From assembly GCA_030037185.1 (NCBI GenBank), contig JASHRR010000305.1:1-7504 (forward strand): DNA of 7,504 nucleotides. Reading direction: 5' to 3'. The stretch comes from Xanthobacteraceae bacterium. GTDB taxonomy: Bacteria > Pseudomonadota > Alphaproteobacteria > Rhizobiales > Xanthobacteraceae. The notes beneath the pieces were generated by a model. It had not been told where the DNA came from, did not search any database, and saw only the letters and a program-made list of their open reading frames with translations. Within the stretch, counting starts at the first letter, position 1, and each line of letters begins with the position of its first letter. Shown piece after piece: positions 1 through 5,726 of this stretch. The position numbers and the translations under genes were made by a program.

Positions 1-1441
1 AAAACCCCGCCGGCAGATCCCGCGCCCATTTCGCCTTGATGCGCGCGTCGAGCTCGCGGCTTGAGCGCGCCACCACCGGGAAACTGTCGCGGCGGGCGAA
101 CGGCTTGCACGCGTCAATCACCACCCGCGCATTGCGGCGGTCGGTGTCGCCGTCGTAGCACATCGGGTCGAGGTGGGTCGACCAGCAGCCGCGCACGACG
201 TCGACATCCTCGCGCGGATCGCAGCGCGTGCACATCGCCCAAATCACATCGTTGATGTTGGTCGGATCGATGTCGTCGTCGACCACGATCGTCCAGCGGT
301 TGGAGTAGGCGCCGGCGTGGCACTGCGAGGCGACGAAGCCGGCCTGCTTGGCGTGGCCGCCGTAAAGCTGCTTGATCGACACGGTGAGCCAGAAGCGGCT
401 GCCGCCGGCCTCGTGCGCCCACACCCCCCTGATCTCGGGCACGCCCGCCGCTTCGAGCTGATTCCACACCGCGCCGCAGCGGTAGGTGCCGAGATAGAAC
501 GTATTGTCGTTTGGCGGCACAGCCGGGATGGCGCCGAGGAGGATCGGGTCGTCGCGATGCATGAGCGTCGCGATGCGGATCGCCGGCTCGGGCCGAGAGC
601 CCCCCGCGTAGTAGCCGGTCCACTCGCCGAGCGGGCCTTCCTGGATCATGTCCCCCGGATTGATGAATCCCTCGAATGCGATCTCCGCATTGGCCGGCAC
701 CGGAAGGCCGGTCTTGGGCATGTTGACGACCTCGACCGGCTCGCCCAACAAGCCGCCGGCCGCCTCGTACTCGCTCTTGCCGTAGGGAATCTCGAGCCCC
801 GCCAGCATGAACAGCGCCGGGTGCATGCCCGCCACGACAGCGACCGGGCAGGGTTGTTTGCGCTCGTGGTACCTCGTCATGATGATGCGGCCGTGCTTGC
901 CGGGCGACATCATCACCGTCGCGACATCCGGACCCTGGCTCTGGATGCGGTAGGCGCCGTAATTGACCCAGCCGGTGTCCGGGTCCTTCATCACCACCAT
1001 GCAGGCGGTGCCGATGAACGCGCCGCCGTCGTGCTCGTGCCAGACCGGGGTTGGAATTTTGCCGATGTCCACCGCCTTTCCCTCAGCGACGTTCTCAAGG
1101 AGCGGACCGCCGTTGACCTCCCTGGGCTTGTGGGCGGGGGCATCCTTCATATAGCCGCGCCACCACCGGATCAGCTCCATCTCAGAGCCCTGGGGCGGCA
1201 GGCCGAGCGCGATATTGATGCGCGGCACCGAAGTGAGGATGTTGGCGAGCACCCGGTGGCCCTTGGGAAAACCCGGCACCTCGTCAAACATCACCGCCGG
1301 GTTTCCCATCTTGCGCTGATAGATATCGACGATGCCGCCGATCTCCTGTTTTGGCTCGGCGCCGATGATCACTTTCAGCTCGCCGGCTGCCTCGATTTCG
1401 TCGATCCAGTGGCGCAGGTCTTTGTTGGGCACGATCGGCAT
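1..1441 (-). CDS. UbiD-family prenyl-FMN-dependent decarboxylase (C-terminus cut by window edge)
   Basis: The frame is open for 480 codons from an ATG at 1441 to the left edge, so only the last few residues are likely missing, since the family is usually near 490-500 residues. UbiD enzymes reversibly decarboxylate aromatic or alpha,beta-unsaturated acids in the cytoplasm using prenylated FMN supplied by a UbiX partner. Visible family signatures are VNYGAYRIQ (residues 159-167), containing the Asn and Arg that bind cofactor and metal in the family, PANAEIAFEG (249-258) with acidic active-site residues, and GPLGEWTGYY (269-278), the counterpart of the UbiD GPFGDHTGYY block. A GGTGAGGA sequence sits directly before the ATG as ribosome site. 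The substrate cannot be told from sequence. A role in catabolism is as likely as ubiquinone synthesis, and the nearby dehydrogenase favours catabolism (inference). No ubiX lies in the window. Confidence 0.93.
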   Translation of the reverse strand, partial: MPIVPNKDLRHWIDEIEAAGELKVIIGAEPKQEIGGIVDIYQRKMGNPAVMFDEVPGFPKGHRVLANILTSVPRINIALGLPPQGSEMELIRWWRGYMKDAPAHKPREVNGGPLLENVAEGKAVDIGKIPTPVWHEHDGGAFIGTACMVVMKDPDTGWVNYGAYRIQSQGPDVATVMMSPGKHGRIIMTRYHERKQPCPVAVVAGMHPALFMLAGLEIPYGKSEYEAAGGLLGEPVEVVNMPKTGLPVPANAEIAFEGFINPGDMIQEGPLGEWTGYYAGGSRPEPAIRIATLMHRDDPILLGAIPAVPPNDNTFYLGTYRCGAVWNQLEAAGVPEIRGVWAHEAGGSRFWLTVSIKQLYGGHAKQAGFVASQCHAGAYSNRWTIVVDDDIDPTNINDVIWAMCTRCDPREDVDVVRGCWSTHLDPMCYDGDTDRRNARVVIDACKPFARRDSFPVVARSSRELDARIKAKWARDLPAGF

Positions 1442-1842
1442 TCCTCACCGGGCTGGCTGACGAGTCGACTGAGAGCCGGCAACTCTATATACCTGCGACA
1501 AAGCCCTATGAAATGGGCACTTCTTGCTCGTGCTGATGCCCCTCTCTATCAATACTTTGTATCAGTGCCCACACAATTTTTAGGTAGCATTCGTACCCCT
1601 CACAACCCCATACCCCCCATTCGGCCGAACCGACTTGAAGTTTCCAAAACGGCCTGAGGAGCGAGGAGGTACCTAAATAAGGGTGCTTTCCCATATAGGG
1701 CCGCACCGTTTTTTTTTAAAAAAGGGCACCCTTCGACCCATACCCCCATCTCGGAGAAACGAAGGTCAATTTCTGCCAGCCAGAAAGGTGAGGGTTGGTA
1801 TCGTAGCGTTGAGCGGAGCGACAGCGAGAGGTTTGGCGACAA
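1442..1842. other. Non-coding, hairpin-rich stretch upstream of ubiD
   Basis: About 400 bases without a credible gene. Short ORFs here on both strands have no ribosome site and no recognisable product. The stretch is rich in dyads: TGGGCACT (1514-1521) with AGTGCCCA (1564-1571), AAGGGTGC (1679-1686) with GCACCCTT (1726-1733), the palindromes TTCGGCCGAA (1620-1629) and AGGTACCT (1667-1674), and the hairpin TTTCTG-5-CAGAAA (1770-1786). A C-rich, probably single-stranded stretch lies at 1595-1618. The minus strand must hold the ubiD promoter. TATATA at 1486-1491 is a possible -10 element, but no good -35 pairs with it. The plus strand carries a terminator-like element (listed separately). Confidence 0.5.
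1682..1717 (+). terminator. Candidate intrinsic terminator with T9 tract
   Basis: GGTGC (1682-1686) pairs with GCACC (1703-1707). Inside it a small CCC-ATATA-GGG hairpin (1690-1700) is possible. One base later a run of nine T starts (1709-1717). This is a good rho-independent terminator shape on the plus strand. No plus-strand protein gene precedes it, so it would end either a small RNA starting after about 1500 or a leader transcript ahead of the small ORFs at 1855. The same left arm can pair instead with GCACCCTT at 1726-1733, outside the T run, which gives a possible antiterminator-like alternative. Confidence 0.45.
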
Positions 1843-1854
1843 ATGGAGAGCACC

Positions 1855-1974
1855 ATGAAGCCAGGAACCGCAAAGATCATGATGGAATACCCGGAGGTCG
1901 GGAAGCTCTACTCCGTACATCCGCGGCACATCGTTCACCATTTAGGTTTCATTCCCCCGGACGTACAGAGATAG
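1855..1974 (+). CDS. Small ORF, 39 aa, likely N-terminal half of a frameshifted hypothetical gene
   Basis: The ATG at 1855 has GGAGAG four bases upstream, a good ribosome site. An in-frame ATG at 1843 is an alternative, with GAGAGG 11 bases away. The product begins MKPGTAKIMMEYPEVGKLYS and ends at a TAG at 1972. It has mixed charged and hydrophobic composition, no signal peptide and no membrane segment, and I do not recognise it. The reading continues naturally in another frame after the stop as IDYEWEVHDMRIVGPG. Removing two bases from the AGAG at 1967-1970 would join the two halves without a stop. It is therefore either a small gene overlapping a second one or one gene broken by an AG duplication. 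I favour the latter weakly. Confidence 0.35.
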   Translation: MKPGTAKIMMEYPEVGKLYSVHPRHIVHHLGFIPPDVQR

Positions 1975-1997
1975 ACTACGAGTGGGAGGTGCATGAT

Positions 1998-2108
1998 ATG
2001 CGGATTGTTGGTCCCGGGCGGATCGCTGGTCACGCACGGATGTGGGTGGACCGCAATCCGAATATCGTGCTGACCCTGCGTTATGGGGAAGCAGCACAGC
2101 AAGCCTAA
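1998..2108 (+). CDS. Small ORF, 36 aa, possible C-terminal half of the frameshifted hypothetical gene
   Basis: The ATG at 1998 is preceded by GGGAGG at 1984-1989 with 8 bases between, which could support independent translation. It reads MRIVGPGRIAGHARMWVDRN and ends at TAA 2106-2108. The frame is open well upstream of this ATG, and the in-frame residues before it (IDYEWEVHD, from 1971) look like protein that continues the ORF ending at 1974. No family is recognised. It is followed within 30 bases by a hairpin at 2133-2151. It lacks any signal peptide or transmembrane stretch. Confidence 0.3.
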   Translation: MRIVGPGRIAGHARMWVDRNPNIVLTLRYGEAAQQA

Positions 2109-2132
2109 CCTCCGCTCGGCTCACTTCGTTCG

Positions 2133-2154
2133 CCTCGGGTGCCAGCCGAGGTTT
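2133..2154 (+). terminator. Weak terminator-like hairpin after the small ORFs
   Basis: CCTCGG (2133-2138) and CCGAGG (2146-2151) form a 6-bp perfect stem with a 7-base loop, followed by TTTA. The alternative pairing CTCGGCT (2115-2121) with AGCCGAG (2144-2150) overlaps it. The T tract is short, so termination would be weak. Its position 25 bases after the stop at 2108 supports the call. Confidence 0.3.
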
Positions 2155-2329
2155 ACTGTCCAAATCTAAAGTCGGGTTGCAGGAAAAATGACCTATTAGG
2201 ATGGACGCATGAGGCTCAATTGGCCCCGCCCCTACCTCGCAAGGTCGGCGGACGCACGGGCGAGGCGCGCTGGGCGTGGCGGCGCCGCGGCGAGGCCGAA
2301 AAAACTCGGTCGCGCGTGAGAGGTGATAA

Positions 2330-2656
2330 TCAGCAGAAATAGTTCCTGCCTCTGGCAGGGTTGTCCGGGTCGTTCGCGCGGTATATGCAATTTACGTTGG
2401 CTTGGGCCGGATACAGGCCGGTCTTTTCCTTGAAGCACGCCTCAATATAGGCGTATCGAAGTCCTCCCACACGGCCGCGAGGACCGTTGTGTTCCTGTAC
2501 CCCCCATCCTCCATACCGCGCCTTACATTCTTCCATCGCCTGTTGGCGGGCCGCGCTTACAGCCCGCGAGGGGCGCACGGTCTGTGACATTGCCAACCCT
2601 ACGTTGAACAGCGCCGCGACGAAACACGCCAGGGCCAGTATCGTTCGTAACTTCAT
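2330..2656 (-). CDS. Small secreted four-cysteine hypothetical protein
   Basis: 108 residues from the ATG at 2656. GGGGGAGAG lies just upstream, which makes this a better start than the in-frame ATG at 2698. Residues 1-24 form a classical signal peptide (MKLRT, then a hydrophobic run to about 22), with likely cleavage between AMS and QT. The mature part has four cysteines at 44, 74, 90 and 108, the last being the C-terminal residue, enough for two disulfides. It also has a Gly/Arg/Tyr-rich middle. This implies a periplasmic or exported protein of about 84 residues. Proteins of this kind are common and uncharacterised in Bradyrhizobium-like genomes (general knowledge), and I do not recognise a named domain. 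It is transcribed alone. A T6 run (minus strand, about 2300) lies downstream without a convincing stem. Confidence 0.75.
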   Translation of the reverse strand: MKLRTILALACFVAALFNVGLAMSQTVRPSRAVSAARQQAMEECKARYGGWGVQEHNGPRGRVGGLRYAYIEACFKEKTGLYPAQANVNCIYRANDPDNPARGRNYFC

Positions 2657-2897
2657 AGCTCTCCCCCAAGATAACCATACCGCAGCACGTTTAAGCAATT
2701 AATGTGCCGCAATTCAACCGTCGAGGGAACCGGGGGAACCCGCAGGTCAACAGGCGCATTCGAGCCCCGTTGGAGCCGATGCGTTCTGCTGGGGGGCTGC
2801 GTGAGCAGGCGAGCTGTTCCGTCAATCCTTTCGGATCAGTTTGAATCGGAGCGCCTTCGCTTTCGCCGGAAGTGCACGCCAAAGGGATGCTACTATC
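2657..2897. other. Intergenic region between divergent genes
   Basis: About 240 bases with no credible gene. It must contain the divergent promoters for the secreted protein (minus) and the methyltransferase (plus). On the minus strand, TTAATT, 17 bases, TATGGT just before the ribosome site of the secreted protein is a weak promoter match. TACTAT at 2891-2896 lies directly before the ATG at 2898, too close to serve as a -10 for a message with a normal leader. Nothing else stands out. Confidence 0.35.
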
Positions 2898-2990
2898 ATG
2901 GCACATGTAGATGTGATCCGAGAGATACGGAGAAAGTTGGCCACTGACGGGCCGCCGTGGGTCGCGCTGTCGACGATTTCGCCACGGTGA
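2898..2990 (+). pseudogene. Displaced N-terminus of the methyltransferase gene (frameshift fragment)
   Basis: The ATG at 2898 opens a 30-residue frame, MAHVDVIREIRRKLATDGPP then WVALSTISPR, stopped by TGA at 2988-2990. GGGA about 10 bases upstream is a modest ribosome site. The fragment has the helical, charged look of a methyltransferase N-terminus. After its residues WVALS, the overlapping frame gives DDFATVTLPERDC, the start of the methyltransferase body. One extra base after the CTGTC ending at 2971 would read VALS-DDFATV with no interruption. A single-base deletion, real or from sequencing, is the simplest explanation. Confidence 0.5.
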
Positions 2991-3547
2991 CGCTGCCCGA
3001 ACGCGACTGCGACGCGATTCGTGATTTACTGATTGCCGAGAGGCCCGGCACGGTCATCGAAATCGGCCTTGCTTATGGCAGCTCCGCGTTAGCCATCGGC
3101 GAGGCGCTGATCTCGGTCGGCGGTGATCGGCACGTGATCCTCGATCCGTTCCAGGACAGCGGGTTTCGGGATGGGGGCTGGGAAATGATCCGCTCGGCCC
3201 AGTTGGATGGCGTCGCGAGGTTGGTGAGGAAACGGTCCCAGATCGCGTTGCCGCGGCTTGCCGCGGAGGGGATGTTGGCGGATGCAGCGTTCGTCGACGG
3301 TAGCCACGTGTTTCACAACGTATTTGTCGACCTGTACTATCTGCAGATGCCCGGTAGGCTGGTTGTTCTCGACGATTATTGGTGGCAAGGCGTCGCCACG
3401 GCGGCTCGCTATTTCGAAGCCAACCTGGGCTGGCGGCCGCATGCGCTTGCGAACGGCACGGCGGGACGACTACGTGCGCTGCGCTTGCCCGATCCACCAG
3501 TGAAGCCGGGATTCAAGGAGTTGACGCCGTTTTGGCCGGGAGCATGA
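2957..3547 (+). CDS. Class I SAM-dependent methyltransferase (Methyltransf_24-like), probably 5'-frameshifted
   Basis: The open frame gives 196 residues from a GTG at 2957. This GTG has no ribosome site, so the true start is probably the ATG at 2898 in a different frame (see the fragment entry). The SAM-binding motif I is VIEIGLAYGSSALAIGEAL (residues 33-51), with the acidic residue at 35 and the glycine loop. LDPFQ (62-66) is the motif after strand 2. FVDGSHVFHN (112-121) and GRLVVLDDYWW (133-143) match the FIDGxH and lvlDD blocks of the Methyltransf_24 group. The enzyme would transfer a methyl group from SAM to an unknown small molecule or sugar in the cytoplasm. The stop TGA (3545-3547) overlaps the ATG of the next ORF. 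If the frameshift is real, the truncated product keeps the whole Rossmann core but loses about 25 N-terminal residues. Confidence 0.82.
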   Translation: MGRAVDDFATVTLPERDCDAIRDLLIAERPGTVIEIGLAYGSSALAIGEALISVGGDRHVILDPFQDSGFRDGGWEMIRSAQLDGVARLVRKRSQIALPRLAAEGMLADAAFVDGSHVFHNVFVDLYYLQMPGRLVVLDDYWWQGVATAARYFEANLGWRPHALANGTAGRLRALRLPDPPVKPGFKELTPFWPGA

Positions 3548-3684
3548 TGACCGAACTGGTGAACGTCTATTCGACCGGTATAGACCGCGTTTCGGTCGAT
3601 AGGCTCGTCGATGGCTTGCGCCAGTCCTTCTGGCCGGGCGGGGAAGCCAGAGCGGGGACGTCCTGCTGGGATACTGAGCACTGA
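3544..3684 (+). CDS. 46-aa ORF overlapping the methyltransferase stop, unknown, perhaps truncated
   Basis: The ATG at 3544 overlaps the methyltransferase stop (ATGA), a layout typical of translational coupling. A second ATG follows directly. The product starts MMTELVNVYSTGIDRVSVDR and ends in GTSCWDTEH at TGA 3682-3684. The first 35 residues look like genuine protein and the tail does not, so this may be the start of a longer gene lost to a frame change near 3650. I do not recognise a domain. No hydrophobic segment is present. Confidence 0.35.
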   Translation: MMTELVNVYSTGIDRVSVDRLVDGLRQSFWPGGEARAGTSCWDTEH

Positions 3685-3725
3685 TGCTTGTGGTACAGAA
3701 TTCGGCGTTCAGTTGGGCGTGAACA

Positions 3726-3980
3726 ATGCATTCGTTCCCAAATCCAACGAGTATCGAAGCGTATCATACGTGGCGTGCCGATGCGTCGCAATGGCTGCCG
3801 GTCGCGATTGACATTGCTCGGAGCCATTCCTTGTCGTGCACGGAACGCGTCGGGCCTGCGGTTCAATCAGTTTCTGCAGACGCGAATTTTCGACCCGCCT
3901 TCGCTCCCCATCCGACCCGGCCAGACGCAAATGGCCCCATTAGACCCCGCACATTTTTTGGTACCATCTGGCGCAGGTAA
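3726..3980 (+). pseudogene. Possible N-terminal remnant of a phosphotransferase-like gene
   Basis: An 84-residue frame opens at the ATG at 3726. The first 40 residues (MHSFPNPTSIEAYHTWRADA then SQWLPVAIDIARSH) have a convincing helical protein pattern. From memory they resemble the N-termini of some aminoglycoside-phosphotransferase-family proteins, but this resemblance is weak and unchecked. After about residue 42 the sequence turns into low-quality Pro/Arg-rich text with no kinase motif, such as the HxD catalytic loop. The ribosome site is poor. The likely state is a truncated or frameshifted remnant. Confidence 0.22.
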
Positions 3981-4226
3981 AGCGGCGCCGGGGGTCTGCG
4001 GGACGTGAGGGAAGTTTTGCGTCTACTGGTCAGCGAGGAGCGGTACTCGACCGAATGAAAAATAAACAAGGCACGCCGTTGGAGATGCCCGGTCCTTTCA
4101 GCACAGCCGTACGATGACGGCTACCATCGAGGCCAGTTTCGAAGGCGCGTTGTCTCGTTTCGAAGTCTCGGGTTAGCGGAACTGAAGCGACGGGGATGTG
4201 TTGTGTGCTGGGCTGATCGACTCGAC
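3981..4226. other. Intergenic stretch with no supported gene
   Basis: About 245 bases. A 20-codon ORF at 4055 lacks a well-placed ribosome site, and a 72-codon minus-strand frame (4030-4248) has no recognisable product. The one visible structure is the 9-base direct repeat GTTTCGAAG at 4136-4144 and 4157-4165, exactly 21 bases apart, each holding a TTCGAA palindrome. Confidence 0.35.
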
Positions 4227-4580
4227 TCATTTCCACGGCGCTAACCATGCCCCCGACGGTAGGGTGCCGAAGACGTTCGGTGCGCCAAGGTTCGGGGCCA
4301 TCGGGGCCTCTTTCGGATTAGCCTCGCCCCAGAGTAATGTTGCTGGGGAAGACTCGTTGTGCAATCGCCCGTAAATATCGAAACAGACCTTGGGGTCGAG
4401 GCTGTCGCACTTGAACGGCGGCGTTATTTCAGGTGGTGCTGCGCCCAGACGTTGCGTCTCCTGCGCAACATCCCGATTCCCCTGCGCGAAGCAGGGCGAG
4501 ATGCTTACTACGAGACCGATGGTGGCGCACGAAAGAATCCATCGGAAACTGGCTCGGCTTCTTCCGTTGAAGTTCTCCAT
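4227..4580 (-). CDS. Small secreted two-cysteine hypothetical protein
   Basis: 117 residues from the ATG at 4580. GGGAGG sits 6 bases upstream, so this start is preferred over the in-frame ATG at 4619. The N-terminus is charged (MENFNGRSR), followed by a hydrophobic core (about 12-30) and a likely signal peptidase site after CFA at 32. The mature protein is Pro/Ala/Asn-rich with two cysteines (58 and 66) in KCDSLDPKVCFD, which probably form one disulfide. It has no recognised domain and no retention signal, so it is probably periplasmic. TATAGT on the minus strand (4651-4656) is a 5/6 match to a -10 box about 70 bases upstream, without a clear -35. It is not similar by eye to the other small secreted protein in the window. 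Confidence 0.7.
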   Translation of the reverse strand: MENFNGRSRASFRWILSCATIGLVVSISPCFAQGNRDVAQETQRLGAAPPEITPPFKCDSLDPKVCFDIYGRLHNESSPATLLWGEANPKEAPMAPNLGAPNVFGTLPSGAWLAPWK

Positions 4581-5033
4581 TATGGACCTCCCTCGGCGAA
4601 GTGCCGTGATCTGACGCAAAACGTGAATCTCCCGCCGAAGCGCGAGTCGAACTATAACACAGAAACCGTCTCGCGTCGTTCGATCCCTGAATTACAAGGA
4701 GGTCGATTTGGATACTGCTGGTCAGCGATGGGGCCCCAAAAATTGGACTCTAGGCCCGGCGAAACTCGACACCCCCCTGCGCGGAAACGCGACGTGAAAA
4801 TCGACCCGGGAAACGGCGACCGGCGTCCCAAAAATGCCCTGCCCTATACAGTGCGCGCGCAGGAGCATTTAGTCGCCCTCGCCCTCGCCGCTCGGTCTTG
4901 GGTCCTGCCGACCCTTTAGTCGGCTTCTTCAAATCGAGTTCGGCAAGGTTTCAGATTGGGATGGGCGAGCAGAGGCTCAAAAAATCTCGGCTCACGATTT
5001 GATCAGTAATCCGTCACACTGATCGAGCAACCA
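4581..5033. other. Largely non-coding stretch before the recombinase relic
   Basis: About 450 bases without a convincing gene. A 186-codon plus-strand frame crosses here, but it overlaps the secreted-protein gene and has no ribosome site. A very strong Shine-Dalgarno, AAGGAGGTCG (4696-4705), precedes a TTG at 4708 that opens a 29-codon frame (to TGA 4797) beginning LDTAGQRWGPKNWTLGPAKL. It could be a decayed gene start or a leader peptide. The right end holds the dyad at 4999-5026. The rest shows nothing recognisable. Confidence 0.35.
4999..5026 (-). terminator. Hairpin just downstream of the recombinase stop
   Basis: GATCAGT (5001-5007) and ACTGATC (5018-5024) are a perfect 7-bp inverted repeat around a 10-base spacer, extended outward by a G-T and a T-A pair. 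It starts 8 bases beyond the recombinase stop, which suits a terminator. The following minus-strand bases are AAATCG, not a T tract, so it is weak. A dyad of this size could also be a recombination half-site pair. Confidence 0.3.
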
Positions 5034-5654
5034 TCACAGCCGCCACGCATCCAACGCAGCCAACGCCGCCTGCGGGTCCTGCTTCAACCTGAATACCGTC
5101 TGCTTGGACAAGCCCTCGGTCTTGGCGACGGCCGATAGGCTCGGCGGGCTGGCGCTGTCGAGAGCAAGCCCGATCCGGTCGAACGTAACCCGGTCATAGG
5201 ACGGCTTGCGTCCCAGGTATGCGTTAGGCTGCGCTCGGCGCTTATGGTCGATACCGGCCCGTTGGGCGGATTTGGTTGCCTCGGCTTGGGCCTGGGCTGT
5301 GGCCGCCATGAAGGCGAGCGCATCGCGGACGGCCTGTTGCATCGGGTCTGTGGTGGTACCCTCAAACACCATGCCGTTGATAACGGTCTTGATGATGACT
5401 CCGCGGCGCATGAACTCTCGAATCGTATCCACCACGTCGGTATAGTTACGCCCAAGGCGATCGATCCATCGCACGACGAGCGTGTCGCCTGCGCGCAGCA
5501 CGTCGAATAAGGCCCGCCACCGTCCTCCAGGGCCGCCCATTTCCGGGTCGAGCAAGGCGATAGCAACATCGATGTGACATGTGCTGACGACGAGCCGATG
5601 AGGGCCTGCCCCGATCGCGCGCTGCAATTCCTCGACAGGCTCGGTATTAGCCAA
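5034..5654 (-). CDS. Serine recombinase (resolvase/invertase family), probably inactive
   Basis: 206 residues if read from a TTG at 5654, which has no ribosome site. The frame stays open further upstream with no ATG. Residues 56-95 carry the resolvase block GDTLVVRWIDRLGRNYTDVV with the conserved D-R-L-G-R arginines, then the REFMRRGVIIKTVING segment. Residues 104-140 resemble the long dimer helix, and 146-192 a linker plus a Hin-like helix-turn-helix (SLSAVAKTEGLSKQTVFRLK). The hallmark N-terminal YARVST motif with nucleophilic serine is absent. Only VVST (22-25) resembles it, and it lies about 14 residues too close to the GDTLVV block and lacks the partner arginine. The body is otherwise well preserved. 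This suggests loss or internal deletion of the catalytic N-terminus of a once mobile-element-linked recombinase. Confidence 0.78.
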   Translation of the reverse strand: MANTEPVEELQRAIGAGPHRLVVSTCHIDVAIALLDPEMGGPGGRWRALFDVLRAGDTLVVRWIDRLGRNYTDVVDTIREFMRRGVIIKTVINGMVFEGTTTDPMQQAVRDALAFMAATAQAQAEATKSAQRAGIDHKRRAQPNAYLGRKPSYDRVTFDRIGLALDSASPPSLSAVAKTEGLSKQTVFRLKQDPQAALAALDAWRL

Positions 5655-5695
5655 TCGCCAACGACCGGGTCGGCGCCGGCGCGGCGATGAGTTAG

Positions 5696-5725
5696 GCGTG
5701 GGATGGCTCAGCTCCGTCCCAACGC
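5696..5725 (-). terminator. Hairpin directly after the dehydrogenase stop
   Basis: GCGTGGGA (5696-5703) pairs with TCCCAACGC (5717-5725) as an 8-bp stem with one bulged base and a 13-base loop. It begins right after the dehydrogenase stop (5727) on the minus strand. No T run follows (CTAACTC), so this is a probable but weak or rho-assisted terminator. Confidence 0.33.
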
Positions 5726-5726
5726 T

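Noticed and set aside
1523..1552. CTTGCTC, 17 bases, TATCAA as a plus-strand promoter for a small RNA
   Set aside because: The match to both boxes is partial, such pairs occur often by chance, and transcript data are needed.
173..1657. 494-codon plus-strand frame across the UbiD gene
   Set aside because: It is antisense to the clear UbiD protein; its His/Arg/Asp-rich composition is the usual shadow of a GC-rich gene.
1600..1941. 113-codon minus-strand frame over the hairpin region
   Set aside because: No ribosome site or recognisable domain, and it runs through the T9/A6 terminator block.
2271..2310. GC-rich palindromes such as GCGGCGCCGC (2279-2288) and a T6 run on the minus strand, as a terminator for the secreted protein gene
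   Set aside because: The T run lies before the GC palindrome on the minus strand, so the parts are in the wrong order for an intrinsic terminator.
4030..4248. 72-codon minus-strand ORF overlapping the end of the secreted protein gene
   Set aside because: The start lies inside the upstream gene with only a G-run next to the ATG; the composition is plausible but there is no family or conservation evidence.
4359..4919. 186-codon plus-strand frame
   Set aside because: It overlaps the secreted protein gene on the other strand, has no ribosome site, and has low-complexity composition without domain motifs.
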